Shown: positions 35,656 to 47,947, numbered from the stretch's first letter. The stretch is 64,000 nt of DNA from Helopsaltes ochotensis (GCA_013400155.1 VXBM01000774.1:167912-231911), one strand, 5' to 3'. The notes: a model not told the origin generated them from the letters alone. Program-made: numbers and translations.

Positions 35656-38600
35656 AAACCATGTCTTGGTCCCACTGATCTCAAAGTGTTTGCTCTGTCT
35701 TTCATGCAGTGCAGTGAGGCAAGTGTTGTCACACAGTTCCTAGGGAAAATGTTGCCTCTTTGTAGAGGGAGAGGTTTACACAACAGGAAGAGCAGGTTCC
35801 TTTGAATAGCATTTCTCTTTGCTGCCTTTAGATCTCTGCAGTGTGCACAGAAACACCTGACCTACTCATTTGGATTCTCCTTTTAGGAGTGCAGGGAAAT
35901 AGCCACTGCTTGAGAACAGTCTGATCTGGTTTTGATGTTCATTTCAGGATGATGCTGAGGACGTCTCTGTTTGATCAGCTGAATTCCCACCCATACAGCT
36001 GGATTTTGATCCTTTGGTTGAGGTTGGAGCTTTGCTTACTTCTTCAGAGACTGCCCTAACCAAGGTCAGCAGAACTGCCTGAGCCACCAGCCATCCCCCA
36101 GCAGGGAAAATGATCATGTGCTGTCTTGCCAGGCTTGTTAGGAAGGCAGGTGTCATTAGAAGGTGTTTCTGCCTCCTCCTTCTCCTCCTCAGAAGTCATT
36201 TGGGTCACAGCACCAGAGCCATGGGACAAGCTCTGTCCGAGCTGGGGAGCGGAGTGCCCACCACGAGTCTCTGCACAACGGGTAAGCAGTTCACTCTTGC
36301 TAAGCTGCTGTTGCTTCCTCTGCTTTTCTCACCTGTGTTTACCAGGTCAGGCTGACACTGCTGTGCAGGGATGTGCCACGGCCACATCAGATCACCCGGC
36401 CAGAGTCTCAGGAGGGTGATTTGGCTGCCAGGACGTGCTGATGTCATTGCACTGCCTGTTTTTGCCTGTCTTGGCTGGGTCAAAGTGACATTGATCCACC
36501 ACGATGAGTTATGGTCTCACCTTCAATTGGCTCTGTCACTCCAGGACTTGCTTTCCCATCAACAAAAAACTTCTGGTGGCATCCACTGGGAGTAGCTCTG
36601 GGGTTTGGTGTGCTGGGAAAGGGTCCTGTACCAACTGCTTGCACAAAGGAGTTGTACTGTTTGAGGTTTAATAGAGTAAAAGAGAATAAAGTGATATTTG
36701 CAGTTTGGATGCCCACTGGGTGATCCCCACAAAATCCCTTAGATGTTTTATTCATGTTTGGTACCTTGATCTTTAACTGAGATCTCGTTTTAAGAAAAAC
36801 TGCCAATATTCACCAAATTCTGATGCAAACCCAAAATGTTGGACCTGCTCTTTCCCCTTCTCCAAGGCTCAGAGATTGCAGTGAAAGGGATTTAAAGCAA
36901 TTTTTTCCAATAGCACTAAAAAAGAGTGTGGCTTTTAAATATGCATTTCTGTTGAGTGCCAAGAGCTGTCCTTTTCTTTCCATTTCACAGAACTGGAAGA
37001 CACAAATCAATAGGTAAATGTTCAGTACTAGTAGTCTAATTATTATTTCTACTTTTCTCATGGTTATAATGATAGGAAACATTTTTTATTTGCTCCCTGG
37101 AAGAATTATTTCTTCTACCTAGTCCCTGTCTTCAATTTTTGTAGGCTCTGAACAGAATCTGCAATCCTTAATAGCATTAAAAAAAACCCCAAACCATCCA
37201 TTGGCTTGAAAGGAAAATGTGAACTTCTTCAACGAGGGCAAAAATACTTCTGTTGCTTAAACGTAGGTAATTAGACTGAGGACTTTCTCCAAAGTAAACC
37301 CTGACAATCTAACAATAATCTTTGGCTTTTGCACTGCATGGAGTTTCTCTTACATTGTTAAATGCATTCCATGTTTCAGTAAATGACACCAGGCTCACCA
37401 GCAGTGAGTGACTGATTAGTTTATCATCCTCTTAGTGCAGCCATCTAGATCTTTAACTCTTTAAGCAGTGGCATTTAAGTCTTGAGAACACCCAGGATCA
37501 TGCCTGAGGCTTGAGACATTCTCAATTCAAGCAAATCTTGGATATCTTGTGAAAATGAAGAGAAGAAAGTCGGTGCTTGCATTCTGATAATGCTTTAAAC
37601 AAGTCAGGTAAGGTAAATTGCAATTAAACACCTTTTTTTTATTCTTTAATTCTTTATTTAGAGGATGCCAATTCCTCTCTCCTGGGACCACTTAGGTCAT
37701 TAGGTGCCTGAGCAGCATAAAATTACAGGGAGAAAATCTACCAGCATACAAAGAGACTGAAAGGTGACAAATCTACATTTCCTTAAGATCTAGGGATGTG
37801 GGGTAGGGTTTTTTTGGTTTTTGGGGTGTTTTTTTGGCTGGATTTACAATTCATCTCTCATGAGGCAGTAGAATGAACAGTTTTACAAAAGATTTTATTA
37901 TAACAACAACAAAAAAATATGTTTGCTGTAACATATTGTGCCAATTCTCTTGTGCTGAAATCTTGCTCCAGCAGGGATGTGTAAGCACGTAAAGCTTGGT
38001 AGCAACAAAAGACTTTGGAGAATGAAGGGCTTCTACTTTGGAAAAGAAAGGTGCAGGAGGATTTTCAGACAGAAGGGAAAGACTTTGACCTGTGAGCTGC
38101 TGCTCAGCATCATGGATCTTCATCTATCATCTGATCCTGCTCAGTAATGCGAGCCAGATCACTGTGTGTGCCCTCTGCCATGGGAGACATGGAGCTGCTC
38201 ACCCCAACAGACACAAAGTGCTTTGGGAGGGAGCTCTGTTGCTGGGAAGAGTTTGAAATGTATGAACAGAGCATTTATGTGCCTCAAGCAACAGAACAGA
38301 GCCCAGCCTTTAGTTAGTTTTTAAAATGCCTGTTGTACACTGCTGTGTTTTTGGGTTTGAGACTTTTTTTTTTTTTCCAGACTGGATTTGAGTTTTGCTG
38401 GTTTGGGTGAAAGGAGTTTCTGCCCAGCAGGGCAAGGGTGATCCTGTGTGGAAAGGGAAGGATGATGCTGGGCAAATTCTCTGCATTCTGGAAAGGGTTG
38501 AGAGTGGATTGGGAGTTACTCTGAGACACTGGAGCTGTGCACCTCCTGCAAGCATAGGCACAGTGCTTGGGTCTCCAAAGTTCTGGTGACTCTGGCTCAG

Positions 38601-39995
38601 AAAACACGATGGAAGTGATCCAGTTGTGCCATCCATGTCAAGGCACCTCCTGTGGTGGTCTCATCCTGGGCTCCTGGTGGCTTAACAGTTGGAGAACCTG
38701 TGAAAAAGGAATGGTGGCTGTTCTGGGGGCAGACAGAGGTCCCAAGAGAGGGAAACAAATCACACAACAGATTTGCAAGTCCAAGCTCTCCTTGTGTCAC
38801 CATTCTGAGAGAGATTCTGTCAGTCCCACCTTCTATTTTGTGCTTTGGGTCCATGGTCTGTCTCCACTATTCCTGACTCAAGTCAATACTCACGGACTCT
38901 AAGTCCTCTTAGGCCTTCTCATTTTATCCTCTGCTCTTCAAACATCGGTCTTAATCCACTTCATTTTCATCCTGCAATCCCTGAAGCCCCAACACCACTC
39001 AGCTTCTCCTCAGCCTGGGCTGGAGAGGACGGGCATCAGGATTCCTGCCCCACTTTGCGCTTAAGAGCTATGTAGGGCAAGAGTGATGGGAGATGAAGTG
39101 ACCTGCTGAGGCCTCTGGAGACAGGACAGGGGACATTTTTGGCAGCCATGGAGTAACCTCAGTGTTGGGTCTTTGTGAGGAACATTTGTGAGCTGATGCC
39201 AGTTTTACAAATGACGTTTCACATTTGCTTTTTGCAATGTTTCTTCGAATTGGGGTGTGGTGCTGCATACAATACCTGGTTCTGAGGCTTGCTGCTCTCT
39301 CAGGTATGTGTACAGAGGGTGGGAAAAGGCAGCAGAGTCAGCAGGACAGAGGTGGAACAAGCAGGAATGCAGGGTGAAACCAGGAGAACAAACAGGTCCT
39401 CAGGGAAACTTCTAACTTAGTTCTGCTTTCCCTGACTCAAAGTGTAACTCCAGTGTGCCCAGGGGGCTGGTGCAGGGAGACACCAGCCTTATGCTAACTC
39501 CAGATCCTGCACAAGTAGAAACTGCTGCTCCAGACCCTCCATCCTGAGACTTCTGCTCAAAAATCTACTTCTAAGCCTATTTCTCTTCATGTCTGGACGA
39601 TACTGTGCTCCTGGCAGGTGCCTCATTCTGGGTTGTCACTGTAGACCAGCGCAGGTCTGTCATGACACCTTGGTGCCTCTGGCTCCAGTCCTGTTTTCTA
39701 GAATTGCACTTGGCCTTGCCTTGGCTCTTTGCCCAGACTGAATTTGCCTTCTTGGTTTTCACTTCTTTCCCATATCAGTTTTCTCTCCTGTTCTGTCCTC
39801 CTGCTGATCCTCTGGGCTCTGGTTCTGTAAACCCTCTGCCCAGGTGGACCTCTGTGGAGGTGAGCACCCCCTCACTTCCAAGACCCCTTCATATGCAAGA
39901 AAGAGATCCGAGATATCTCCAGACTCGTTCCTTTTTTGCCATTTCACTTTTTTCCCTCTTCAAACTGAATTTTAGATATTCCTTTTCTAAAAGTC

Positions 39996-39999
<4 letters not shown>
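35656..39999. other. intergenic DNA, no gene recognised
   Basis: Repeat-poor. AT-rich unique patches occur at 37030-37480 (several TAATTA/TAATTATT cores) and a T-rich patch at 37800-37840. A pyrimidine-rich segment 39600-39999 leads into the long T run. Nothing else is supportable. Confidence 0.45.
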
Positions 40000-40088
<89 letters not shown>

Positions 40089-40117
40089 NTTTGTTTGTTT
40101 TTTGGGTTTTTTTTTTT
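40000..40117. repeat. T89 homopolymer with an embedded N
   Basis: Positions 40000-40088 are all T, 40089 is N, then T-rich sequence continues to 40117. The length and the single N suggest an uncertain join or collapsed tract in the assembly. Confidence 0.97.
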
Positions 40118-40446
40118 GAGCCAGTTCCTCAGCTTTATCCCTCTGTAAGGCGTTTGGTGGCTGGTATTTTAGGAAATAGAAAGGCTGGTTTGACTGTGGG
40201 ATTGGACGCGCACGGAACGCACGTACGATGCTGGTTTGCCCACGTTGTTTGGATAAGGTATCAGAGAGGACAGACTGTCTTTGCATTGAAACCTGCAGGT
40301 CAAGAAATTGGCCTCCCTTCAGTTCACAGGCCTCGTGGCTGCCAGCCAGTAATGTAAAGCCCTGATGAGTATTTCTGGAAAACTCTGGAAACCCACCTCC
40401 GACTACAATGTGTTTAATCTCTCATTTCCAAGCATATTCAGTTTTG
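40118..40446. other. unique DNA with a tight CpG cluster
   Basis: No gene or repeat is recognised. At 40206-40229 six CpGs fall within about 24 bases, unlike the surrounding CpG-poor desert. Confidence 0.5.
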
Positions 40447-40538
40447 CTTCTTCTTCCCTTCTTCCTCCTACTCTTCTCCTCCTTCTTCTTTTTCTTCTGA
40501 TCCTTCTTCTCCTTATTCTTCTTCCTCCTCTTCTTCTG
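40447..40538. repeat. (CTT/CCT)n pyrimidine-rich microsatellite
   Basis: Imperfect CTT and CCT triplets on the + strand (GAA/GGA on the other strand). It creates a spurious arginine-rich frame on the - strand. Confidence 0.95.
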
Positions 40539-41449
40539 CCATGGGTGACAGGTGAATCACCAGGTGTCTCTCCAGTGATGGACAGGGCACACCACTTTTG
40601 TTCCATGTGCTGTAAATCAGAGATCATACAGAGTCTCCACGTCCTGTAATTCCTCCTGTATTTTCCCAGGGCTTGGAGTCCCGCTCAAAGGGTTTGAAAG
40701 ACTTTCTTTTGTTGGTTGGGTTGGAATTTGAGGACCTGTTCAGAAGTAACATTTGTTTTTCTATTTATTTCTGACAATGGTGCAAAATGCTCTGGTTCTT
40801 CCAGAATGGAGGCTCTGACCTGCTTTTAATTCTAATTGACTCCTTTCCCCATGTTTTTTAATTACCCTTCACTGTTTAATATAGTCTTAACCACTTGGAT
40901 AAAGTAGATTCCTGATGATTCAGCCACTGCCACAGAAGCACAAAGCTGAACCTAGACCTTCTGAAGTCCAAATCAGGTCCTTCATCACTAGGACAACCTT
41001 CCTTTAGGCATCCCAATACTTGCAGCTCTGCACCAAATCTATGGCCTTTGAAATTCCCAGGTTGCTAAAGGCCTCCTTTGGGGCTGCTGAGTCAGTGTCT
41101 GTGCGCAATGGAAGCAGGGAAGAGGAAAATAGATACTTGCTTATGCAGAAAAGAGCCAAAAATGAAACCAGGTTTCACTGCTGTTGACACAAACTGTGCT
41201 CCCACTCAAGTATTTTTTGGGTTGTGGCTGTTTGGGAGAAAGGTGGGTTTTGATTCTGCTTACCAGTGGTTTTTTTGTTGCCCCACAAAGAAGCAGAGCA
41301 GGTAACAGTAAGTTAGAATGTCTCCAGTTGAAAATAAACCCAGCTAACACCTCTACTAGTTAGCTTGCTTGATCTATAATAGAACAGAGAGCCTTGCCAT
41401 GCTAGGCTGGAGTAGGTCCTGCTGAAAGGTTTGTCAGGAAGGACTGCAG
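40539..41449. other. intergenic DNA, nothing recognised
   Basis: Unique sequence with a T-rich bias. No gene, RNA or repeat family identified. Confidence 0.5.
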
Positions 41450-41690
41450 CTGTGTTAGGTTTAGGTGGAGATCAGGAAAGGTTCTTCCCCCAGAGGGTGC
41501 TGGCACTGCCCAGGCTCCCCAGGGAATGGGGACATTCCCGAGGCTGCCAGAGCTCCAGGAGTGTCTGGACAGCACTGCCAGGGGTCCCCAGGATGGGATT
41601 GGGGTGTCTGCAAGGCCAGGAGCTGGACTCTGATCCTTGTGAGTCTCTTCCAACTCAGGTTCTTCCATGACGGAATGAGCAGGAACCTTT
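41450..41690 (+). mobile_element. CR1 3' fragment, distinct subfamily
   Basis: GTTAGGTTTAGGTGGAGATC, AGGTTCTTCCCCCAGAGGGT, GGGGTGTCTGCAAGGCCAGG and TGATCCTTGTGAGTCTCTTC. The tail type (GATCCTTGTGGGTC-like, TTCCAACTCAGG) differs from most copies in the window and pairs with the one at 46175. Confidence 0.9.
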
Positions 41691-42765
41691 CTGTCAGAAA
41701 CCATCTTTTCAGTGTCACGTGTCTGTGGGAGGCTCGTGCTCTGCTCACACACACCCTGTGTAAGTTTATTCAGTGAGAGCTTTCTAAGAATGATGATTAA
41801 TTGTGAGTATGAACCTTGTCACCAGGCAACTGGTGCAAACGAGCCCCACCGGTTTGTTATTGCTGCAGATGGAGGGCACAGGGCATTGCCATGTTTCCCA
41901 AGAGGGACTCCTGGGCAGGATCCTCCCTCTCTGCTTTCAGGTGAGGATGTTCACGTTAATGAACTCAAAATTTATCCATGTGCTGACATTTCCCAGAACT
42001 TGCTATAGCACCTACCAGTAAAATCCTTTGCTATTGCTAAAAAGCCAATAGAGCTCCTATGAATTATTTCTGCAGCAGCTGTCCTGCTCTGCTTATTTAC
42101 ACCTTGTAGTAGTGATTGGGATCATTAGATCTTCTGCTGGCAGCAGGTCTCAAACTGCAATTAAAGGACAAAGAAGAATGTTGGCACCCTGGAGGTGCTA
42201 CGTGGTTGTGTGGAATTGCAGATTTTGGCAGCGAGGGAAGGCGAAGTATCAGTAGCAGCAGAACTCAGGCAAAGAAAGCCACATCTCAGGGCTAGAGACA
42301 CAAAGTGGTTTGTAAGGGCAGGGAGCTGCCAGCCCTGTGCTGTTCTCCAAAAGCCTTCATGATTCATCAGATCCAAAAGGAATCTGCTTATCTCCGGTAG
42401 CCACGTGGTTGGACGGTGCTCGTTAGGAGAATGAGGGTCTTTATTAGTACCAGCCACCATTGCAGAGCAGGAGGAATGAGTTCTCCATCTTCTGGAGGTC
42501 CTCCTTGCTCCTAGGGATGAGGCTTTGATGGAGTGGGGAGCAACAAAGTGCAGAAGCAAACGTGGGCTAAAGGCAGTGATTCTTTCCAAAAGCTGGATGA
42601 GATTAGTGCCTGTTCGTCTTGTAACATCCCTGGAGGAACCCCATTGATATGGAGATGATTTTACAACAGATGTCTTTCTAACACAGCTCAGGGGAATTTT
42701 AACAACAGACCATTAAAATGGCTCTCCCTTTATTTTATGAGTCGTGTTGCTGAAGCACTTCCCTA
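41691..42765. other. intergenic DNA, nothing recognised
   Basis: Unique DNA. A 142-codon open frame on the - strand (42161-42589) lacks any recognisable domain. Confidence 0.5.
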
Positions 42766-42995
42766 ATCATGGAACGTTAAGGTTGGAGAAAACCTCCAAG
42801 ATCATTGGGTCCAACCTTTGGCCATTCACCACCTTTCCAAGCAGACCAGAGCACTGAGCTGTTTTTTGAACATCTCCAGGGATGCTGACTTCATTCTCTC
42901 CCTGGGCAGCCCATTCCAATGCCTAACCATCCTTTCTGTGAAGAAATTCTTCCTGATGTCCAGCCTGAAGGACCCAGACCTCTGAGTTTTGAGGC
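42766..42995 (-). mobile_element. CR1 3' fragment
   Basis: ATCATGGAACGTTAAGGTTG, CCAAGATCATTGGGTCCAAC, GGGCAGCCCATTCCAATGCC and GTGAAGAAATTCTTCCTGAT in antisense order. The 5' limit is approximate. Confidence 0.93.
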
Positions 42996-45900
42996 CCAGC
43001 ACCTCTAAATGAACAATATTTAGCAGTAGAGACCCCACACTCTCACAGCAGAAGGCAGACAGTGTCTGTATGAACAGCAAGGAGTAACTTTTCTAGCCTT
43101 GCTCACTCTTGGGCATCTCTGAAAAGTGACAAAGGGAATGAGTCAAGTAACAGCAACTTAAGATTCACCCTGCGTGGGACAGCCAACCTTTTAATAGCAT
43201 TCTCAAAACAATAAAAATCATCCTTAAAAACTTAAAAATAGAAAAGAGCAGACAATCCTACTGTTTCGACTGCCTTGTGCCTGATTACCAAAGACTGCCT
43301 TTTTAGAACTACATTATTTTAATGTTCCCACACAATGTTTTTGTAGGGATTTGTTAAAAAAAAAACCCTGTTTGGAATAAAAGAGCAGTGCTGAACCTGA
43401 TTCTCCTCTTAGCTCAGAAGTGGTTCTAGACGTGGTCCTGACACCTCTGCAGGAGACACTTTAATGTAAAACAGAAATAAATTCCAAGATGGGCCCAGTT
43501 CTGTGTTTTAGGAGAGGTATGAATTTATTTATTCAGGAGGAGGTAGAATATTCTGGTAGAACAGGCCAGCTCTGAAGCACTCAGAGAAATCATGAAAATC
43601 TCAGAGTGGTTGTAAAAAATGTTCCTTTCACCATTCAGGCAGCTGCACTTGTTTTTACCGGTCGGCTCTTTAGTGAAGAGCTACTTTGGAAAATGTAATC
43701 CCTTGGAGTTGTTTGCTCAGTTCCCTTTGTTTTAATTGACAAGCTTAGGCAGTTGAAAGGAAAGGGTAGGAGGGAATTGATCTTAGCACACTTATGGGCA
43801 TCTCCTCCTGTAATTCATGTCATTAAAATGTCCCTGACATAGGCCTTTATTTATTTATTTATGGTTTTAAGCTTGTTTCTGCTCAAGCACAAATCTGGTG
43901 AGGCAAGTTATTTTGTTGTTGTTGTTGTTGTTTTCTTTCTTTCTTTCTTTCTTGTTTTTCCCAAGGCGGGTTGTTTGCCGACTTTAGAGCCCAAAAAGGT
44001 GCAGCTGCTCTAAAAATAACATAGGATGCAAGAACTGGTTTGGGAAGGTCTGAGTCCAGAGGCACCTCCTGAAATGCTGCCATTAGAGAAGTTTCCCTTG
44101 TAAACAGAGCTGGCCTAATTTCTAGAGGTGCTGAACATCGACCTGCAGTGCTTGCTGGTAGGTCCTGAGCATGTAAAAACTGGAAATGGGTCAGATGTGA
44201 GTGGCTGGGATTTTATCACATCTGGGCAAACCCAAAATCAGCAGGTTGAAACAAAAGTGAACAAATAATTGCCCCTCAGCTCCTGACCCCTGCGAGCAGA
44301 GCTGGGCAAGGGGGCTCCAGGACACCTGCCAGCTCCTGGGCTTCTCGCTGCCACCAGCACAGTCTGCTGTCACAGCCAAGGTCTGCACATGATGGATCAC
44401 CCTTGGTCTGGGCAGTCTTTGCAGGGTGACGTCCCCAACGCCCTGGTGCTTTGCATCCAGAGGAGACCAATGGTTTTGCCATCCAGATGCGGAGATTCCC
44501 AGGTTTTTCACAAAAAACAGAGAGGAAAAAGCCTGGCAGCAGACCCCTTAGTCATGCTGGGACTGGGTCCCAGGCAAGACCACCATCGATCCCCCCACCA
44601 CCCACGTGAGGTGTGATCAGGGGAGACACAATGTTCTCTGTTTTTGACGTGCTGGATCTTTAATGTTGCATCTACCGCTGAATTAAGCAGTGTTTGCTTT
44701 TCAAACCTTCCACATTTGTATTTTTAGCTCCGTTTTGGCATCACTTTTTTTGGTTGGAATATATAACACACTGGGTTGTTTAGTGTGCCTGGACTGAGTT
44801 CAGCCGATGTGTAACTCCACGGGTTGGAGCAGAAGCTCCGTTCAAGGTGAATTACGCTCTATGGGGCCAAGGAAATACAGCTTCTGTAGAAAGGCAGCCC
44901 AGCTCCTTCAGTAAACGCTACACTATTTCCATCCACGGTTATTCCTTTGTGGTTTGGGTTATGTATTTACATTTTACGGAATAAATACTACAGCTTTCCC
45001 CATGACTAACACTTCTTAGTAACCAGGGAGCTACTCAAATACGCTCTTGCCTCCTACGAGAGCCCAAACCACACTGCCGTGCCCTGGCTCTCTGGCCCCA
45101 GCGGGCCACCTCCTCGCACAGGGGCACGGCTAACCAAGGTTACATAAGCAGTTTTTGGGATCTCAGCTTAACGGGATTGGCTTAGGAGGGCAGGCGCTGG
45201 ATGCCCGTGCGACTGAATCCCTCCGGGACAAACATCTCCAGCACGGCCGCTCTCTGATCCTTACAAAACCTGAGTGAGGTCCTCAGACAGAGAGAGGAGC
45301 ACACCCCACACAGAGGGAGCCAGTTGCTTTTCCCAGTCCAGAGGTCTGTTTTAGGAGCAGCGCTATACAGGCCCTCATGTAAACTTTGTTTATAGACTGG
45401 AGTATTTTCAATGAAAATGTTATTTAACTTCAAAAAAAGTTGCACAGCAGCTACTCCCAAAATTGTTTTTCCTTGTTAAGAATAACACACAGTGTGATAC
45501 ATTTGAAATGGCGATAGCAATATTTCACAAATTTTGATGGATTCATAGACCAAATACCTTGCTAACAGATGTTTCTTTTAAACTCGGAGTGGTATAGGAA
45601 TAACTCAGAGATATTACAGTGTCAGCACTGCCTTTTATCTGTGCTTGTCCTTTCGGTGACATCCCTGGGCTTTTCTAATGCATGGGTCAGGTCTGAGCTA
45701 AAAAAAAAATAAAAAGCAACAGAAAAGTGAAATATGAAAGGAAGGCGTCTGTGATGGTGTGTGTGAGCTCTGGGGCAGCGCTGGGAGGACGCCGAGGAGC
45801 TGATGTGGGTTTGCTGCGCTCAGGCACAGCAGCCCCGTGGTTTGTGGCCACAGTCATCGTTTCTGAGCTGGTTTTTGGTTGTGGTTAATTGATGAGCTCA

Positions 45901-46174
45901 GGAGTTCCCATGGCCACTCCAGGACCACATCTTTTGGTCTCATAAATTAACTGTGTTCTCACTGTGGGTGACAGTTTGCGCAACACAAAGGGACACCCCA
46001 GCAGGGCAAAGGGACAGATTTTAATGCCCTGGTGGAGCTGGCTTTATTTACCATGGGGTTGCTCAGTCTACTCTGTCTCCTAAGTATGGTGCATCCGTCA
46101 CACTTCATTCAGAGGGTCTTCCCCGGAGCTGCCTTCTCCACACCGTGTTCATACATCACCCCCGGTAGGTCGGA
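42996..46174. other. BMP4-proximal upstream DNA, nearly repeat-free
   Basis: No transposon copy in 3.2 kb. It holds short microsatellites at 43846-43953 and unique patches that look constrained by eye: 43655-43760, 44640-44830 and 45420-45690. CpG density rises from about 45040. These are plausible proximal regulatory DNA of BMP4, but this is inference only. Confidence 0.45.
43846..43953. repeat. cluster of microsatellites: (TTTA)n, (TTG)n, (TTTC)n
   Basis: TTTA repeats at 43846-43861, TTG repeats at 43913-43932 and TTTC repeats at 43932-43953, with unique sequence between the first and second. Confidence 0.95.
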
Positions 46175-46288
46175 AAATCACAGAATATCCTGAGCTGGAA
46201 GGGATCCACAAGGATCACCGAGTCCAAATCCTGGCCCTGCACAGGACAGCCCCAAGAATCACACCCAGTGCCTGAGAGCCTTGTGTCC
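46175..46288 (-). mobile_element. CR1 3' fragment, the only one close to BMP4
   Basis: AATCACAGAATATCCTGAGC, TGGAAGGGATCCACAAGGAT and AGCCCCAAGAATCACACCCA. The GGATCCACAAGGATC tail marks the same subfamily type as the copy at 41450. It sits 100-200 bases outside the CpG-rich region. Confidence 0.92.
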
Positions 46289-46379
46289 AGTTACTACGTG
46301 CTAATGGTAAACCGGTTTGTCCCAAACCCCCACCTGAGAGCAGCCTCAAGCCTTGGGAAGTCTGGTTCTTATTCTCAGC

Positions 46380-46911
46380 CCAAAGCTGGCCCAGAGCAAT
46401 TCTGGGGTTGAACTGCGGGGCAGGGAGCATCCTTCCTCCCGGAGCCCCTTGTCCGTACCTCCCTGGAGCCGCCAGCTGTGGCCATACACAGCCCGTGCGG
46501 GCCTGGGAAGGCGCCTGCTGCACATCCCGGTGGGGGTCCGGGAACCCGGCCTGGTGGGAAGGGCGAGAGGGCTATTCAGGCAGCCAGGGAGAAGGATGAG
46601 AAAATCTGGAGGACGAGAGGGAATCCAGGGCAGGCACTGGGGACTACCCCCGGTACTGGCAACGGGCTCCTGATCCTCGGGGCTGGCGAGTGGTGGGAGC
46701 ACAGGAGCAAGCCGCGCTCTGCCGCCGTGCCTTTCCCCGCGCAGCTGCTTCTCGTTCCTAAGCTCTCCCTCCCTTCTCGTCGGGGGACAGCCGCTTCCTG
46801 AGTTTCCCGTCCCGAATCTCCCTTCCCTCGGGGAGCCCCGCGGTGCCCGCTCCCCGCTGTGCCCCGACCTCCCCGGGGACCCCGCCCCGGCCGTGCGGGG
46901 ACAGGGCGGGG
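46380..46911 (+). promoter_or_regulatory. BMP4: CpG-rich BMP4 promoter-side region (5' part, truncated by gap)
   Basis: GC and CpG content rise sharply from about 46400. The segment ends with CCCCGCCCC and GGGCGGGG (GC-box/Sp1-type) motifs directly at the gap. There is no clear TATA box, in keeping with the TATA-poor promoters described for BMP4. A non-coding first exon may lie here or in the gap; no splice donor can be assigned with confidence. Confidence 0.6.
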
Positions 46912-47756
46912 NNNNNNNNNNNNNNNNNNNNNNNNNNNNNNNNNNNNNNNNNNNNNNNNNNNNNNNNNNNNNNNNNNNNNNNNNNNNNNNNNNNNNNNNN
47001 NNNNNNNNNNNNNNNNNNNNNNNNNNNNNNNNNNNNNNNNNNNNNNNNNNNNNNNNNNNNNNNNNNNNNNNNNNNNNNNNNNNNNNNNNNNNNNNNNNNN
47101 NNNNNNNNNNNNNNNNNNNNNNNNNNNNNNNNNNNNNNNNNNNNNNNNNNNNNNNNNNNNNNNNNNNNNNNNNNNNNNNNNNNNNNNNNNNNNNNNNNNN
47201 NNNNNNNNNNNNNNNNNNNNNNNNNNNNNNNNNNNNNNNNNNNNNNNNNNNNNNNNNNNNNNNNNNNNNNNNNNNNNNNNNNNNNNNNNNNNNNNNNNNN
47301 NNNNNNNNNNNNNNNNNNNNNNNNNNNNNNNNNNNNNNNNNNNNNNNNNNNNNNNNNNNNNNNNNNNNNNNNNNNNNNNNNNNNNNNNNNNNNNNNNNNN
47401 NNNNNNNNNNNNNNNNNNNNNNNNNNNNNNNNNNNNNNNNNNNNNNNNNNNNNNNNNNNNNNNNNNNNNNNNNNNNNNNNNNNNNNNNNNNNNNNNNNNN
47501 NNNNNNNNNNNNNNNNNNNNNNNNNNNNNNNNNNNNNNNNNNNNNNNNNNNNNNNNNNNNNNNNNNNNNNNNNNNNNNNNNNNNNNNNNNNNNNNNNNNN
47601 NNNNNNNNNNNNNNNNNNNNNNNNNNNNNNNNNNNNNNNNNNNNNNNNNNNNNNNNNNNNNNNNNNNNNNNNNNNNNNNNNNNNNNNNNNNNNNNNNNNN
47701 NNNNNNNNNNNNNNNNNNNNNNNNNNNNNNNNNNNNNNNNNNNNNNNNNNNNNNNN
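46912..47756. other. assembly gap (845 N)
   Basis: Unsequenced bases lie between two very GC-rich flanks, a typical sequencing drop-out over a CpG-island promoter. It probably hides the BMP4 transcription start and 5' non-coding exon(s). The true length may differ from 845. Confidence 0.99.
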
Positions 47757-47940
47757 CCTGCCCGCCGGGGCGCTCCGGCTGCCGCTCGAATGGGGGCTGC
47801 TCCCCGCGTCCTTGGGCGATTTATTGCGACTTTTATTGCTACTATTATTATTATTTTTAAGTTTATTCGGAAGAGGAGGGGGGTTTCGCTTCTCATCCTG
47901 ACCTTCCTTCTTGTTTGTTGTCGTATTTTTTACACCCCAG
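47757..47940 (+). other. BMP4: end of the BMP4 5' intron, up to the coding-exon acceptor
   Basis: After the assembly gap come 60 GC-rich bases, then an abrupt AT-rich patch of TTTATTG/TATTATT units (about 47818-47867), then a pyrimidine tract and TTTTTTACACCCCAG. This is read as intron because vertebrate BMP4 has non-coding 5' exon(s) spliced to an exon that begins just before the ATG. A retained or alternative 5' UTR here cannot be excluded without transcripts. Confidence 0.7.
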
Positions 47941-47947
47941 AGACACC

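Noticed and set aside
39605..40357. 250-codon frame with a phenylalanine run
   Set aside because: Translation of the T89 homopolymer.
40403..40627. Arginine-rich frame on the - strand
   Set aside because: Product of the CTT/CCT microsatellite.
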